37,342 bases of DNA, taken from an uncultured Oscillospiraceae bacterium (GTDB lineage Bacteria > Bacillota > Clostridia > Oscillospirales > Oscillospiraceae). Under the pieces are notes generated by a model that ran no database searches, was not told the origin of the DNA, and saw only the letters and a list, made by a program, of their open reading frames with translations. Position numbers and translations under genes: made by a program. This document shows, one piece after another, positions 22,707 to 29,565 of this stretch. The stretch spans positions 1 to 37,342 of the forward strand of contig CAKTKT010000012.1 of NCBI GenBank assembly GCA_934572325.1, written 5' to 3'. How positions within the stretch are numbered: the first letter of the stretch is position 1; every line of letters starts with the position of its first letter.

Positions 22707-22777
22707 CTTGCCTGTATGAACAGGTTGCAAATACCGATGATTACTAAGCAAAGCTGAAGAACTTCGTTCGTGCTCAT
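22694..22777 (-). CDS. Type I toxin-like hydrophobic peptide (27 aa, Fst/holin-like toxin class)
   Basis: The 27-residue peptide begins MSTNEVLQLC, continues with a hydrophobic stretch (LVIIGICNLFI) and ends QASKKK. A short N-terminal Glu-Leu segment, one membrane helix and a Lys-rich tail is the pattern of Fst-like and putative holin-like toxins that damage the membrane. AAAGGGGGG lies before the ATG and can pair with GGGGGCAGC at 22799-22817, where a GGGGGCAG/CTGCCCCC hairpin also forms, so translation is probably held down by RNA structure. A consensus antisense promoter and shared hairpin lie at its 3' end. No clear promoter on its own strand was found. Toxicity is inference. Confidence 0.75.
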   Translation of the reverse strand: MSTNEVLQLCLVIIGICNLFIQASKKK

Positions 22778-22851
22778 GGGCAGCCCCCCTTTCATCTAGG
22801 GGGCAGAAGCTGCCCCCGTAAGTACAGGGGCTAACTATCGCCTGTGCGATA

Positions 22852-22893
22852 TAAGCTCGCGTTGACCAAATCGAAGATTTGGACGCTCGCTTA
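22852..22893 (+). repeat. Diverged copy of the palindromic repeat module upstream of the toxin
   Basis: TAAGCTCGCGTTGACCAAAT followed by CGAAGATTTGGACGCTCGC and TTA. It has the same core (CCAAATC ... GATTTGG with GCG/CGC ends) as the modules nested in repeat copies A-C, but without the outer arms. It lies in the region expected to hold the toxin promoter on the minus strand. Confidence 0.75.
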
Positions 22894-23025
22894 CGCCTAC
22901 CGTTGCGTGGCAACGCCTTAGTGCCGAAGCACCGTTGACAGGATAACACACGCGGCGGCAAAATGCAAGCTAAAAACTCAAGAGGACACGGCGGCATTGT
23001 CGCCGTGGTATGCCTACTTTACGCC

Positions 23026-23054
23026 TTGCAATTTCAAAACTTTTCGTGTATAAT
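23026..23054 (+). promoter_or_regulatory. Sigma-A type promoter for the 52-aa protein
   Basis: TTGCAA (23026-23031), 17 bases, TATAAT (23049-23054), about 57 bases before the ATG at 23111. The segment 22894-23025 before it holds only short inverted repeats and no gene. Confidence 0.8.
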
Positions 23055-23110
23055 TTTCTCTGCGGCATGATGCCGGTCAATAGTATTAACTGTACGGGGG
23101 GAGATATACC

Positions 23111-23269
23111 ATGAAGCTCAAGAAGAAAAAGCACCTTTTGGCGAGGGCTCGCCGCCGTTATCACCGCGCGTTCTTCCTGCTCGGCGCACTTGTCGGCGGG
23201 GCGCTCGGCTTCAACCTGCGCAAGCTCGTCGATGCGGCGGTGGAGCGCGTTGTCACGCTGAAAAAATAA
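23111..23269 (+). CDS. Small basic single-pass membrane protein (52 aa)
   Basis: The frame starts at ATG 23111 with GGGGGGAG about 7 bases upstream and ends with TAA at 23267-23269. The 52-residue product has a strongly basic N-terminus (MKLKKKKHLL, then RARRRYHR), one hydrophobic segment (FFLLGALVGGALGF) and an amphipathic tail (LRKLVDAAVERVVTL). The charge pattern predicts the N-terminus in the cytoplasm. I do not recognise the family. A near-consensus promoter and an intrinsic terminator flank it closely, so it is a single-gene unit, which supports it being a real gene despite its size. Confidence 0.75.
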   Translation: MKLKKKKHLLARARRRYHRAFFLLGALVGGALGFNLRKLVDAAVERVVTLKK

Positions 23270-23278
23270 TACGCCGCA

Positions 23279-23313
23279 CAGCGCGGGGCGGACACGCCCC
23301 GCGCTGAATTTTT
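23279..23313 (+). terminator. Intrinsic terminator of the 52-aa gene
   Basis: CAGCGCGGGGCG (23279-23290), tetraloop GACA, CGCCCCGCGCTG (23295-23306), followed by AATTTTTGC. Confidence 0.92.
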
Positions 23314-23334
23314 GCTATTGTCACTGAATTGTAG

Positions 23335-23363
23335 TTGACGCTGCCCGCGAGATAAACTAAAAT
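23335..23363 (+). promoter_or_regulatory. Sigma-A type promoter for the secreted protein gene
   Basis: TTGACG (23335-23340), 17 bases, TAAAAT (23358-23363), about 80 bases before the start codon, leaving a ~70-base leader. Confidence 0.75.
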
Positions 23364-23443
23364 AAAAGCAAGGTTTTGAGCATAGATAATTATGTGCTTG
23401 GGCTTACAGAACAGAATTGAATCATGGTAAGGAGGAAAATAAA

Positions 23444-24994
23444 ATGAGCAAGAAACTCAAGGCAGCGCTGTCGTTCGCGCTCGCTCTCGTGCTTGTGCTC
23501 TCTCTGGGCGTTTCGGCGTTTGCCGACAGCTCCGGCGCGGAGAAGCAGAAGGAGAAAGAGCCGGAGATAGTGCAGATTGCGTTCAACCTCGCAACGGGCG
23601 AGGCTTGCGCCGTGCGTATGCGCGAGCTGGGGTATGACGACATCCGCCTCGACGGCGTCAGCTATAAGGCGGACGCGGAGGACGGCGTTATCGCCATCCA
23701 GCTTGGCGACCTTGCCGCGGCGAAGCTCCTGCGCGAGAATACCGCCAAGGCGAAGGATCTCGGCATTGATTACGCGAAGCTCTACATTCGCGGCGGCAGG
23801 GTGCTCGTCAAGGACGATACCGGGCTCAGCTCCGACGAGATCGCCGCCTTGAAGAAGGCTGTCGCCACGCTGATGGGCTCTGTGCGCGTTGGCGTGAACA
23901 TCGGGGATATTTTTGACCTCGCCAACGGCGAAAAGGTCAAGCTCCGCGTTCAGGTGTGCAACTTCATCTATCCCGCGCCGAAGGACGATTCCATAAAGGT
24001 CAAGGTCGTTGATGAGAAAAACGCCGAGAAGCTCTTTAACCTTGACAAAAATTATAACCCCATCAGCGCAAAGGTTCCCGAAAAGACCACCGTGTATTTC
24101 TACTATGATGAGACAACGACATGGACGCAAGTAAGCGATAAAGAATATAAAAGCGAGAAAACGCCTAATGATAGTCCTCCCAGCAGCGTTGGCATAGCGA
24201 GGGATAAGAACGACAAGACCACCTATTATATCCAGCTCGGCTACGCCGAGGGCAAGAGAGATGGGATAGAGGAAGCGACAGACCTCACCACGACAAAGGA
24301 CGCAAAGAGCTTTGGAGATGCCGTGAGAGCCTTATATGATAAGGCGCTCGGCTGGGCAAAGACAGTTTTTGTCTCCACAGACAAGGACGGCAAGAACGTT
24401 GTCAAGACCATAGACATAAAGGATGCCACGCCAAGCGGAGATAAGGCGCTTAGTGACAAGATGCCGTCAGAGTATACAAAGTCAGAAAGCGGAGCTACTA
24501 CCACATATACTCCGGATAAAAACGCCGAGGTCACCCATGATAAGGGCGACAAGGCGGAGGTGACCGTCAGAGATAAGGTTGAGGTAAAAAAAGAAGCTAC
24601 ACCCCCGACCGATGATAGCACAACAACGACAACAACAGTGAGTGCGCCTATTTCTACTGTTGCCTTGACCGACAGCACCGATAAAGCGGCGGCTGACGAG
24701 CATGAGGAGCACGTGCATGCGTGCGGCGGCGACATTACCACCACGCCCCCGACCTGCACCGAGGCTGGCGCAAAGGCGTATACCTGTTCTTCCTGCGGCG
24801 CTAGGATATGTGAGATAATCCCCGCAATCGGACACAAATATGTAGACGGCGTTTGCAGTGTCTGCGGCGCAAAAGATCCTGCATACACTCCCGCGGCTGC
24901 ACCCGCACCCGCCACACCCCCAAGTGAGGGCGGCAACGAGAGCGGCGGCAGTACCGCCACTGGTAACAGCGGCGGCGAGAGCGGCGGCGAATAA
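23444..24994 (+). CDS. Secreted protein with C-terminal Cys-motif region
   Basis: The product has 516 residues with a clear signal peptide: MSKKLKAALSF, a hydrophobic core and cleavage likely after SAFA. The body has no motif I recognise and is charged and Lys-rich (repeated DKGDKAEVTV and TPSGDKALSDKMP stretches) with a Thr-rich section. Near the C-terminus CTEAGAKAYTCSSCGARIC and HKYVDGVCSVCGAKDP form the paired-Cys units common in surface proteins of gut Firmicutes. It ends in a flexible Ala/Pro then Gly/Ser tail (SGGESGGE) with no sortase motif. AAGGAGG precedes ATG 23444; an in-frame ATG at 23417 has no ribosome site. It has its own promoter and terminator. Confidence 0.82.
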   Translation: MSKKLKAALSFALALVLVLSLGVSAFADSSGAEKQKEKEPEIVQIAFNLATGEACAVRMRELGYDDIRLDGVSYKADAEDGVIAIQLGDLAAAKLLRENTAKAKDLGIDYAKLYIRGGRVLVKDDTGLSSDEIAALKKAVATLMGSVRVGVNIGDIFDLANGEKVKLRVQVCNFIYPAPKDDSIKVKVVDEKNAEKLFNLDKNYNPISAKVPEKTTVYFYYDETTTWTQVSDKEYKSEKTPNDSPPSSVGIARDKNDKTTYYIQLGYAEGKRDGIEEATDLTTTKDAKSFGDAVRALYDKALGWAKTVFVSTDKDGKNVVKTIDIKDATPSGDKALSDKMPSEYTKSESGATTTYTPDKNAEVTHDKGDKAEVTVRDKVEVKKEATPPTDDSTTTTTTVSAPISTVALTDSTDKAAADEHEEHVHACGGDITTTPPTCTEAGAKAYTCSSCGARICEIIPAIGHKYVDGVCSVCGAKDPAYTPAAAPAPATPPSEGGNESGGSTATGNSGGESGGE

Positions 24995-25007
24995 TCAACA
25001 TTAACAC

Positions 25008-25044
25008 AAAAAGCACTCCGAATTTCCCGTTCGGAGTGCTTTTT
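25008..25044 (+). terminator. Intrinsic terminator of the secreted protein gene
   Basis: AAAAAGCACTCCGAA (25008-25022), a 7-base loop and its complement ending in TTTTT (25030-25044). Confidence 0.95.
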
Positions 25045-25050
25045 CGCGCC

Positions 25051-25320
25051 TTTAAAGGCTTCTCCTTGAGGATAAGTAAGCGTCCAAATCTTTGATTTGG
25101 CTAACGCGCACTTATGCCGCTTGCGGCTGAAGCTGTCGCCGTAGGCGACTTAAGTGAGCATCCGAATCTTTGATTCGGTCTATGCGAACTAATGCGTCAG
25201 CGATGAGGTGGAAAAACGCTCTGTTTTGCTGAAAAAACAAGTATTATGTGCATCTCAAACACCTCATCCGCCCCAGTGTGCGCACTGGAGCACCTTCTCC
25301 TCAAGGAGAAGGCTTTTTTT
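25051..25320 (+). repeat. Interspersed palindromic repeat, copy B (two nested modules)
   Basis: The outer arms are GGCTTCTCCTTGAGGA at the left and CACCTTCTCCTCAAGGAG at the right (uninterrupted), ending GGCTTTTTTT. The left arm is split at 25073-25128 by a 56-bp module (TAAGTAAGCGTCCAAATC core), and a second 51-bp module (TAAGTGAGCATCCGAATC) sits at 25151-25201 after the GTCGCCGTAGGCGAC hairpin. The inner pair GATGAGGTG / CACCTCATC is intact. No reading frame of note is present. Confidence 0.9.
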
Positions 25321-25323
25321 GAT

Positions 25324-25350
25324 TGAGGATAAGTAAGCGTCCAAATCTTT
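25324..25350 (+). repeat. Truncated repeat fragment
   Basis: TGAGGATAAGTAAGCGTCC continuing AAATCTTT repeats the left-arm/module junction of copy B and then stops abruptly in an AT-rich stretch. It is the remnant of another copy. Confidence 0.8.
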
Positions 25351-25386
25351 ATAAAATAAACATAATATAATTAACATAAAAATAAC

Positions 25387-25421
25387 GCCCCGCGTCAAAA
25401 GCACTGCTTTTGACGCGGGGC
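25387..25421 (-). terminator. Terminator hairpin downstream of pepD
   Basis: A perfect 16-bp stem (GCCCCGCGTCAAAAGC, 25387-25402, with its complement at 25406-25421) has a 3-base loop. On the minus strand it is followed by GTTATTTTTA, so it suits minus-strand transcripts from pepD that have read through repeat copy C. Confidence 0.8.
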
Positions 25422-25462
25422 AGTCTGTCAAAGAATCAAAAGCCCAACTAAAATGCCGTTCT

Positions 25463-25722
25463 TTTAAAGGCTTCTCCTTGAGGAGAAGCTGTCGCCGTAG
25501 GCGACTTAAGTGAGCATCCGAATCTTTGATTCGGTCTATGCGAACTTATGCGTCAGCGATGAGGTGTAAAAACGCCGTGTTTTGCCGAAAAACAAGTATT
25601 ATGTGCATCTCAAACACCTCATCCGGTCCGCTCCGCGAACCACCTTAGCCATAGGCATAAGTGCGCGTTGACCAAATCAAAGATTTGGACGCTTACTTAT
25701 CCTCAAGGAGAAGGCTTTTTTT
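25463..25722 (+). repeat. Interspersed palindromic repeat, copy C (two nested modules)
   Basis: The left arm GGCTTCTCCTTGAGGAGAAG is intact. A 51-bp module lies at 25507-25557, at the same site as the second module of copy B. The right arm is split at 25647-25699 by a 53-bp module at the same site as in copy A. The final T-run touches the pepD stop codon (25721-25723), so the 3' end of the pepD mRNA begins inside this repeat. Confidence 0.9.
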
Positions 25723-27157
25723 ATTTCATCCGCTTCAGCGTCTCGGTCAGCAGTGCCCATGTGCGCTGCGTGGAGGCGATGTGCAGCCTTTCGCGGAAGG
25801 TGTGTATCTCGTCTATGTCCGGTCCGAGCGATACGCAGTCCAGCCCCGGCAGCTTGCTTTTCAGCAGCCCGCACTCAAGCCCCGCGTGTATCGCCGCGAT
25901 GACCGGCTCGCGCCCGTACTGCTCGATGAACACCTCGCGCATCAGCTCGCGCAGGGGAGAGACGGGGGCGTATTCCCAGCCGGGGTAATCCCCCTCCACC
26001 GTCACCGACCCGCCGAGGCTCTCCGTCAGCGCCGTCAGGCGGTCAATGAGCATACGCTTCTGGCTGTCAATGCTGCTGCGGACGCTGAACGCGGCGTGTA
26101 TGCCCGCCTCGTCCGTGGTGAGTATGCCGAGGTTGAGCGAGGTCTGCACCAGCCCCGGAATGTCCGCGCTCATCGCCTGTATGCCGTTCGGCGCACAGCA
26201 CAGCAGCGCCGCCGCGCGCTCCGTCGCCGCCCTGTCCAGCGCCGCGCACGGCGCGGCGGGCGTGACCGTCACGCTTATCCCCGCGTCCGTCGTGCGGTAT
26301 TCGTTTCTGAACGCCGTCTCCATCGCGGCGCACACGGCTCTCGCCGCGTCCGCATCGCGCACGATCACGCGGGCATAGGACGCGGTGGGTATCGCGTTGT
26401 CCTTCAGCCCGCCGCGCACGCTGACAAGCCGCGTCTCCGCCGCCCTGCCCAGCGCGTACAGCAGCCGCCCCATCAGCATATTGGCGTTGGCGCGCCCCTT
26501 GTCTATCTCCGCGCCGGAGTGCCCGCCGAGCAGCCCCGTCACCGCGATGTCCAGCGCCGCGCCCTCGAACGCCGCGCGCCCGACGGGAACGGTGCAGCAT
26601 ACGCCCGCGCCGCCCGCACAGCCGACGGTGAAGATCCCCTCCTCCTCCGAGTCGAGGTTTATCAGCCGCCGCCCCTTCAGCGCGCTGAGGTCTATGCCCA
26701 TCGCACCGCCCATGCCTATCTCCTCGTCCACGGTGAACACCGCCTCCACGCGCGGGCGCGGCAGCGCCGCGTCATCCAGCACCGCCAGCGCCATCGCCAC
26801 GGCGATCCCATCGTCCGCGCCGAGGGTCGTGCCGCGCGCATAGATGCAGTCGCCCTCCACGGCGAGGTCAAGCCCCTCGCGCTCCATGTCCTTGGCGCAG
26901 TCCGGCGCTCTCTCGCACACCATGTCCATATGCCCCTGCAATATCACCGGCGCGGCGCTCTCGTAGCCGGGCGCGGCGGGCGCGATGATGATAACGTTGT
27001 TGAGCGCGTCCTGATAATGCTCCAGCCCGCGCACCCTTGCGAACGCGACAAGATAGTCGCTTATCGCCTTTGTGTTCCTGCTGCCGCGCGGGATGGCAGA
27101 TATTTCCTCAAAGAAGCGAAAAACGCCCCTCGGCTCTATGCCGTTCAACACGTCCAT
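25721..27157 (-). CDS. pepD: M20 family beta-Ala-His/aminoacyl-histidine dipeptidase
   Basis: This 478-residue cytoplasmic zinc dipeptidase resembles E. coli PepD. The two-metal site is complete: H76 and D78 (LQGHMDMV), bridging D115 (LGADDGIAVA), catalytic E145 and metal ligand E146 (TVDEEIGMGG), D169 (LINLDSEEEG) and H424 (AAIHAGLECGLL). A lid-type dimerisation domain (GLLGGHSGAEIDKGRAN) lies in the middle. The start is ATG 27157 because AGGAGGAAT stands 5-6 bases upstream; an in-frame ATG at 27235 would overlap the divergent promoter region. It has its own promoter at 27191-27219 and is divergent from the chagasin-like lipoprotein gene. Confidence 0.94.
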   Translation of the reverse strand: MDVLNGIEPRGVFRFFEEISAIPRGSRNTKAISDYLVAFARVRGLEHYQDALNNVIIIAPAAPGYESAAPVILQGHMDMVCERAPDCAKDMEREGLDLAVEGDCIYARGTTLGADDGIAVAMALAVLDDAALPRPRVEAVFTVDEEIGMGGAMGIDLSALKGRRLINLDSEEEGIFTVGCAGGAGVCCTVPVGRAAFEGAALDIAVTGLLGGHSGAEIDKGRANANMLMGRLLYALGRAAETRLVSVRGGLKDNAIPTASYARVIVRDADAARAVCAAMETAFRNEYRTTDAGISVTVTPAAPCAALDRAATERAAALLCCAPNGIQAMSADIPGLVQTSLNLGILTTDEAGIHAAFSVRSSIDSQKRMLIDRLTALTESLGGSVTVEGDYPGWEYAPVSPLRELMREVFIEQYGREPVIAAIHAGLECGLLKSKLPGLDCVSLGPDIDEIHTFRERLHIASTQRTWALLTETLKRMK

Positions 27158-27190
27158 TTTATTCCTCCTGTTTCGCAAGCGCTTTTGTGT

Positions 27191-27219
27191 ATAATAGCAC
27201 AACGCTTTCCCGTTCGCAA
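27191..27219 (-). promoter_or_regulatory. Sigma-A type promoter for pepD
   Basis: On the minus strand TTGCGA (27214-27219), 17 bases, TATTAT (27191-27196), about 35 bases before the start codon. Confidence 0.65.
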
Positions 27220-27249
27220 CGTATCTTCGCATCATTTTTTTGCGCGCGG

Positions 27250-27275
27250 CGTAACAAAACCGCTGCGGCTGCGTA
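27250..27275 (+). promoter_or_regulatory. Candidate ECF-like sigma promoter of the inhibitor lipoprotein gene
   Basis: CGTAAC (27250-27255, continuing AAAA), a 16-base spacer, CGTA (27272-27275, continuing TTT), preceded by a run of Ts. The boxes and spacing equal those at 6478-6503 behind the sigma factor gene. No sigma-A -10 box is seen at the expected place. Confidence 0.6.
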
Positions 27276-27318
27276 TTTAAGGGCGTACATACCGTTAATA
27301 ATGAGGGGAGAGAACAGA

Positions 27319-28131
27319 ATGAAAAGATCTATCGCCGCTTTGCTGTGCGCCGTGACGGCGCTCGCGCTGTGCGCCTGCGGCGGCAGGGAGGAGCCGACCG
27401 AGGGCGCGGTCATTGAGAATAAAATGCTCGTCGTCTACCTGCGCGGCAACCCGACCACGGGCTATACGTGGACGGTCAGCGCCGAGGGCGACAGCGCCCT
27501 TGGCTCCGCCGGAGAGTATGAGTTCATTGCCGACAGCACCGGCAGCGGCAAGACCGGCGTTGGCGGGATGTTCAAGTTCACGTTCGGCGCGATGCAGAGC
27601 GGAACGCAGACGCTGCACTTCGTGTATGAGCGCACGTTCGAGGAAAACAGCGCCGAGCGCGCCTACGACGTTACCGCTGCGGTCAGCGGCGGCACGATAA
27701 CCGTCATAAAGCAGGGCGAGGTCGCCGTTGCGCTCCCCAGCCCAACGCCCAGCGCAACGCCGTCGCCGTCTCCGTCACCGTCGCCGAGCGCGTCGCCCTC
27801 GCCCGTTCCGACCACAGCGCCCGCTCCGACGACAGCGCCCACCCGAGCGCCGGTCATGCCGGTCTATACCCCGACGCCGACCTATGCGCCCCTGCCCAGT
27901 CCGGAGATCTCGAACGTCGTCTATGACAGAGGGCTTGTCGTTGATTTCGGCTACAGCCTGCATATCCGCAGCGACAGCGGCGCAGAGCTGTATCTCACGC
28001 CGAAGGAGGGCGTGTTCTCCGGCGGGTACTATCCCCAGCCGGGCGACTATGTCGCGTTCTCGTATACAACGGGCGATGAGGCGCTGACCTCCATCACCTA
28101 CATCGGCACTATCGCGGACGAGGCGGCATAA
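27319..28131 (+). CDS. Chagasin-like (I42 family) protease-inhibitor lipoprotein
   Basis: This 270-residue protein has a lipoprotein signal (MKRSIAALLC, lipobox ALCAC). The first domain (~residues 28-135) shows the chagasin fold: the NPTTGYTW loop that enters the active site of papain-like cysteine proteases, a GVGGMFKFTF stretch and LHFVYERTFEE in place of the RPW loop. Next is a ~60-residue Pro/Ser/Thr linker (TPSPSPSPS type), then a second, unidentified beta-rich domain of ~75 residues. It should sit outside the membrane and protect against cysteine proteases, its own or from other organisms; no such protease is adjacent. The start is ATG 27319, with AGGGGAGA upstream. Confidence 0.85.
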   Translation: MKRSIAALLCAVTALALCACGGREEPTEGAVIENKMLVVYLRGNPTTGYTWTVSAEGDSALGSAGEYEFIADSTGSGKTGVGGMFKFTFGAMQSGTQTLHFVYERTFEENSAERAYDVTAAVSGGTITVIKQGEVAVALPSPTPSATPSPSPSPSPSASPSPVPTTAPAPTTAPTRAPVMPVYTPTPTYAPLPSPEISNVVYDRGLVVDFGYSLHIRSDSGAELYLTPKEGVFSGGYYPQPGDYVAFSYTTGDEALTSITYIGTIADEAA

Positions 28132-28158
28132 TTAAATTATCTGTTAAATATCTCAAAT

Positions 28159-28191
28159 CACGACCCGTAAACATTGACGGGTCGTGAGATT
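28159..28191 (+). terminator. Intrinsic terminator of the inhibitor gene
   Basis: CACGACCCGT (28159-28168), 8-base loop, ACGGGTCGTG (28177-28186), then AGATTTTT. The loop and right arm contain the -35 box of the next promoter. Confidence 0.85.
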
Positions 28192-28202
28192 TTTACTATA
28201 AT
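28174..28202 (+). promoter_or_regulatory. Sigma-A type promoter overlapping the preceding terminator
   Basis: TTGACG (28174-28179, inside the terminator hairpin), 17 bases, TATAAT (28197-28202). It drives the phosphodiesterase gene whose ATG is at 28241. Confidence 0.85.
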
Positions 28203-28240
28203 ACCACACACGGAAAACACAGACTTGGGAGGTGCGGAGA

Positions 28241-28792
28241 ATGAAGTGGCTTATCGCATCGGATATACACGGCTCGGCGTATTACTGCCGTCTGCTGCTG
28301 GAGCGCTTTGAGCGCGAGGGCGCGGACAGGCTGCTGCTCCTCGGCGATCTTTTATATCACGGACCGCGCAACGCTCTCCCGCGCGGCTATGACACGCGCG
28401 AGACCGCGCGCCTTTTGAACGCCTGCGCCGCGCGCATAGTGGCGGTGCGCGGCAACTGCGACGCGGAGGTCGATCAGATGATGCTGGACTTCCCCATCAT
28501 GTCCGACAGCGCCGTGCTTGAGCTTGGCGGGCGGCTTGCTTTCGCCTCGCACGGGCACGTCTGGTCCGTGCACAACCCGCCGAAGCTTGCCCGCGGCGGC
28601 GTCGTCCTCGGCGGGCACACCCACGTGCCGGAGTGCCGCGAGGCGGACGGCACGGCGTACCTCAACCCTGGCTCGGCAGCCATTCCCAAGGAAGCGTCGC
28701 CGCATAGCTGCATAAGCTATGAAAACGGAGTGTTCACATGGTGGGATATTGAAGCGGACAGCGCATATATGCGCTATCCCGCCGCAAAATGA
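28241..28792 (+). CDS. YfcE/MJ0936-type metallophosphodiesterase
   Basis: This 183-residue protein is a small calcineurin-like phosphoesterase. Metal ligands are visible in order: D and H in IASDIHGSAYY, D in LLLGDLLYHG, N in VRGNCDAEVD, then H in FASHGHVW and H-H in LGGHTHVPECR. The YfcE group hydrolyses phosphodiesters in vitro with Mn2+; the natural substrate is unsettled. The LNPGSAAIPK motif near the C-terminus supports the subfamily. The start is ATG 28241, with GGGAGG 7 bases upstream; a GTG at 28232 lies within that site. It shares a transcript with the membrane protein gene 19 bases downstream. Confidence 0.93.
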   Translation: MKWLIASDIHGSAYYCRLLLERFEREGADRLLLLGDLLYHGPRNALPRGYDTRETARLLNACAARIVAVRGNCDAEVDQMMLDFPIMSDSAVLELGGRLAFASHGHVWSVHNPPKLARGGVVLGGHTHVPECREADGTAYLNPGSAAIPKEASPHSCISYENGVFTWWDIEADSAYMRYPAAK

Positions 28793-28811
28793 GCGAGAGG
28801 AGAGCTTGAAG

Positions 28812-29321
28812 ATGGAAACAGTGGAAACAGTGGAAACGGTGAAAACAGTTGAAAGGAAGCCCGCCGCGCCCGAGGGCTCGCCCAAGACCGAGCGGGAGAT
28901 CATAGAGACGCTGCAAAGGCGCATGGAGGCGATGGAGCGCCGCGAGGCGGAGCGCCGCGCGCGCACGATAAAATGCTGGTGCATCGCGTGCGTGACGCTT
29001 GTTATCCTCGTGCTCATCGCAGCGCCGCGCGTGAAAACAGCGGCGCGCACGCTGGAGGATGTGTCCGCCACGGTGCAGCATTATTCGTCCGAGCTGAAGG
29101 CGCTCGACCCCGGCAAGCTGCAGGACGCGATACAGTTCATCAATAATCTCGACATCGGCGCGCTCGACGATGCGGGCAAGGAGCTGGAGGACGTCAGTCT
29201 CGACAAAATCCTCACGCAGTTCGGCACGATAGAGAGCGTCGCGGGCGATCAGAGCGAGCTGAAAACCGCCATAAAGATCATCGGCACAGCCATCGGCAAG
29301 GTCGCCGCCGGGTATCAGTGA
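28812..29321 (+). CDS. Single-pass membrane protein with coiled coil (169 aa)
   Basis: I do not recognise a family. The N-terminus is a run of near-identical ETV triplets (METVETVETVKTVERK) that reflects short tandem DNA repeats (GGAAACAGT) at 28815-28855. A charged helix follows (IETLQRRMEAMERREAERRA, probably coiled coil), then one membrane segment (CWCIACVTLVILVLIAA) and an extracytoplasmic region of ~85 residues with helical heptads (LEDVSATVQHYSSELKAL). The repeat tract could change length by slippage in multiples of three. The start is ATG 28812, with GAGGAG 9 bases upstream; an in-frame ATG at 28719 lies inside the previous gene. It is probably co-transcribed with the phosphodiesterase gene. 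Confidence 0.75.
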   Translation: METVETVETVKTVERKPAAPEGSPKTEREIIETLQRRMEAMERREAERRARTIKCWCIACVTLVILVLIAAPRVKTAARTLEDVSATVQHYSSELKALDPGKLQDAIQFINNLDIGALDDAGKELEDVSLDKILTQFGTIESVAGDQSELKTAIKIIGTAIGKVAAGYQ

Positions 29322-29351
29322 TACGCGCCCATTAAAGAAAGCGCCGTTTGA

Positions 29352-29384
29352 TGCGCCTGCGCCGCGACGAGCGGCGCAGGCGCA
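29352..29384 (+). terminator. Strong GC hairpin after the membrane protein gene
   Basis: TGCGCCTGCGCCGC (29352-29365), 5-base loop, GCGGCGCAGGCGCA (29371-29384). The stem is perfect but no U-run follows, so it may act as a 3' stabiliser or a weak terminator. From 29385 to the promoter at 29479 I see nothing else. Confidence 0.55.
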
Positions 29385-29478
29385 CCGGCGCAAGCGGATT
29401 TTCCCGCTTCTGCGGAACGGCTTTAACAAAAAATTCATTGCTTGCGCATATTTCTTAACAACATTTTCTCCGCAAATA

Positions 29479-29487
29479 TGCTATTAT
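29479..29487 (+). promoter_or_regulatory. Possible extended -10 promoter for the CNNM leader
   Basis: TGCTATTAT is an extended -10 form (TGn followed by TATTAT). No good -35 box is found at 16-18 bases. It would give a ~220-base untranslated leader before the transporter gene. Confidence 0.5.
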
Positions 29488-29565
29488 AAAAACGATATGC
29501 GATGCCGTGAGCCGTGCAAACGGCGAGCGGTCAATACGACGCAGGGAAAGGAGTAATAAGCCCTC

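Noticed and set aside
23111..23269. 52-aa basic membrane protein as a second type I toxin
   Set aside because: No antisense promoter, direct repeat or shared terminator accompanies it; it has an ordinary promoter and terminator.
25051..25722. Possible CRISPR array
   Set aside because: The repeated units are palindromic, of unequal length, irregularly spaced and nested; there are no constant-length unique spacers and no cas genes.
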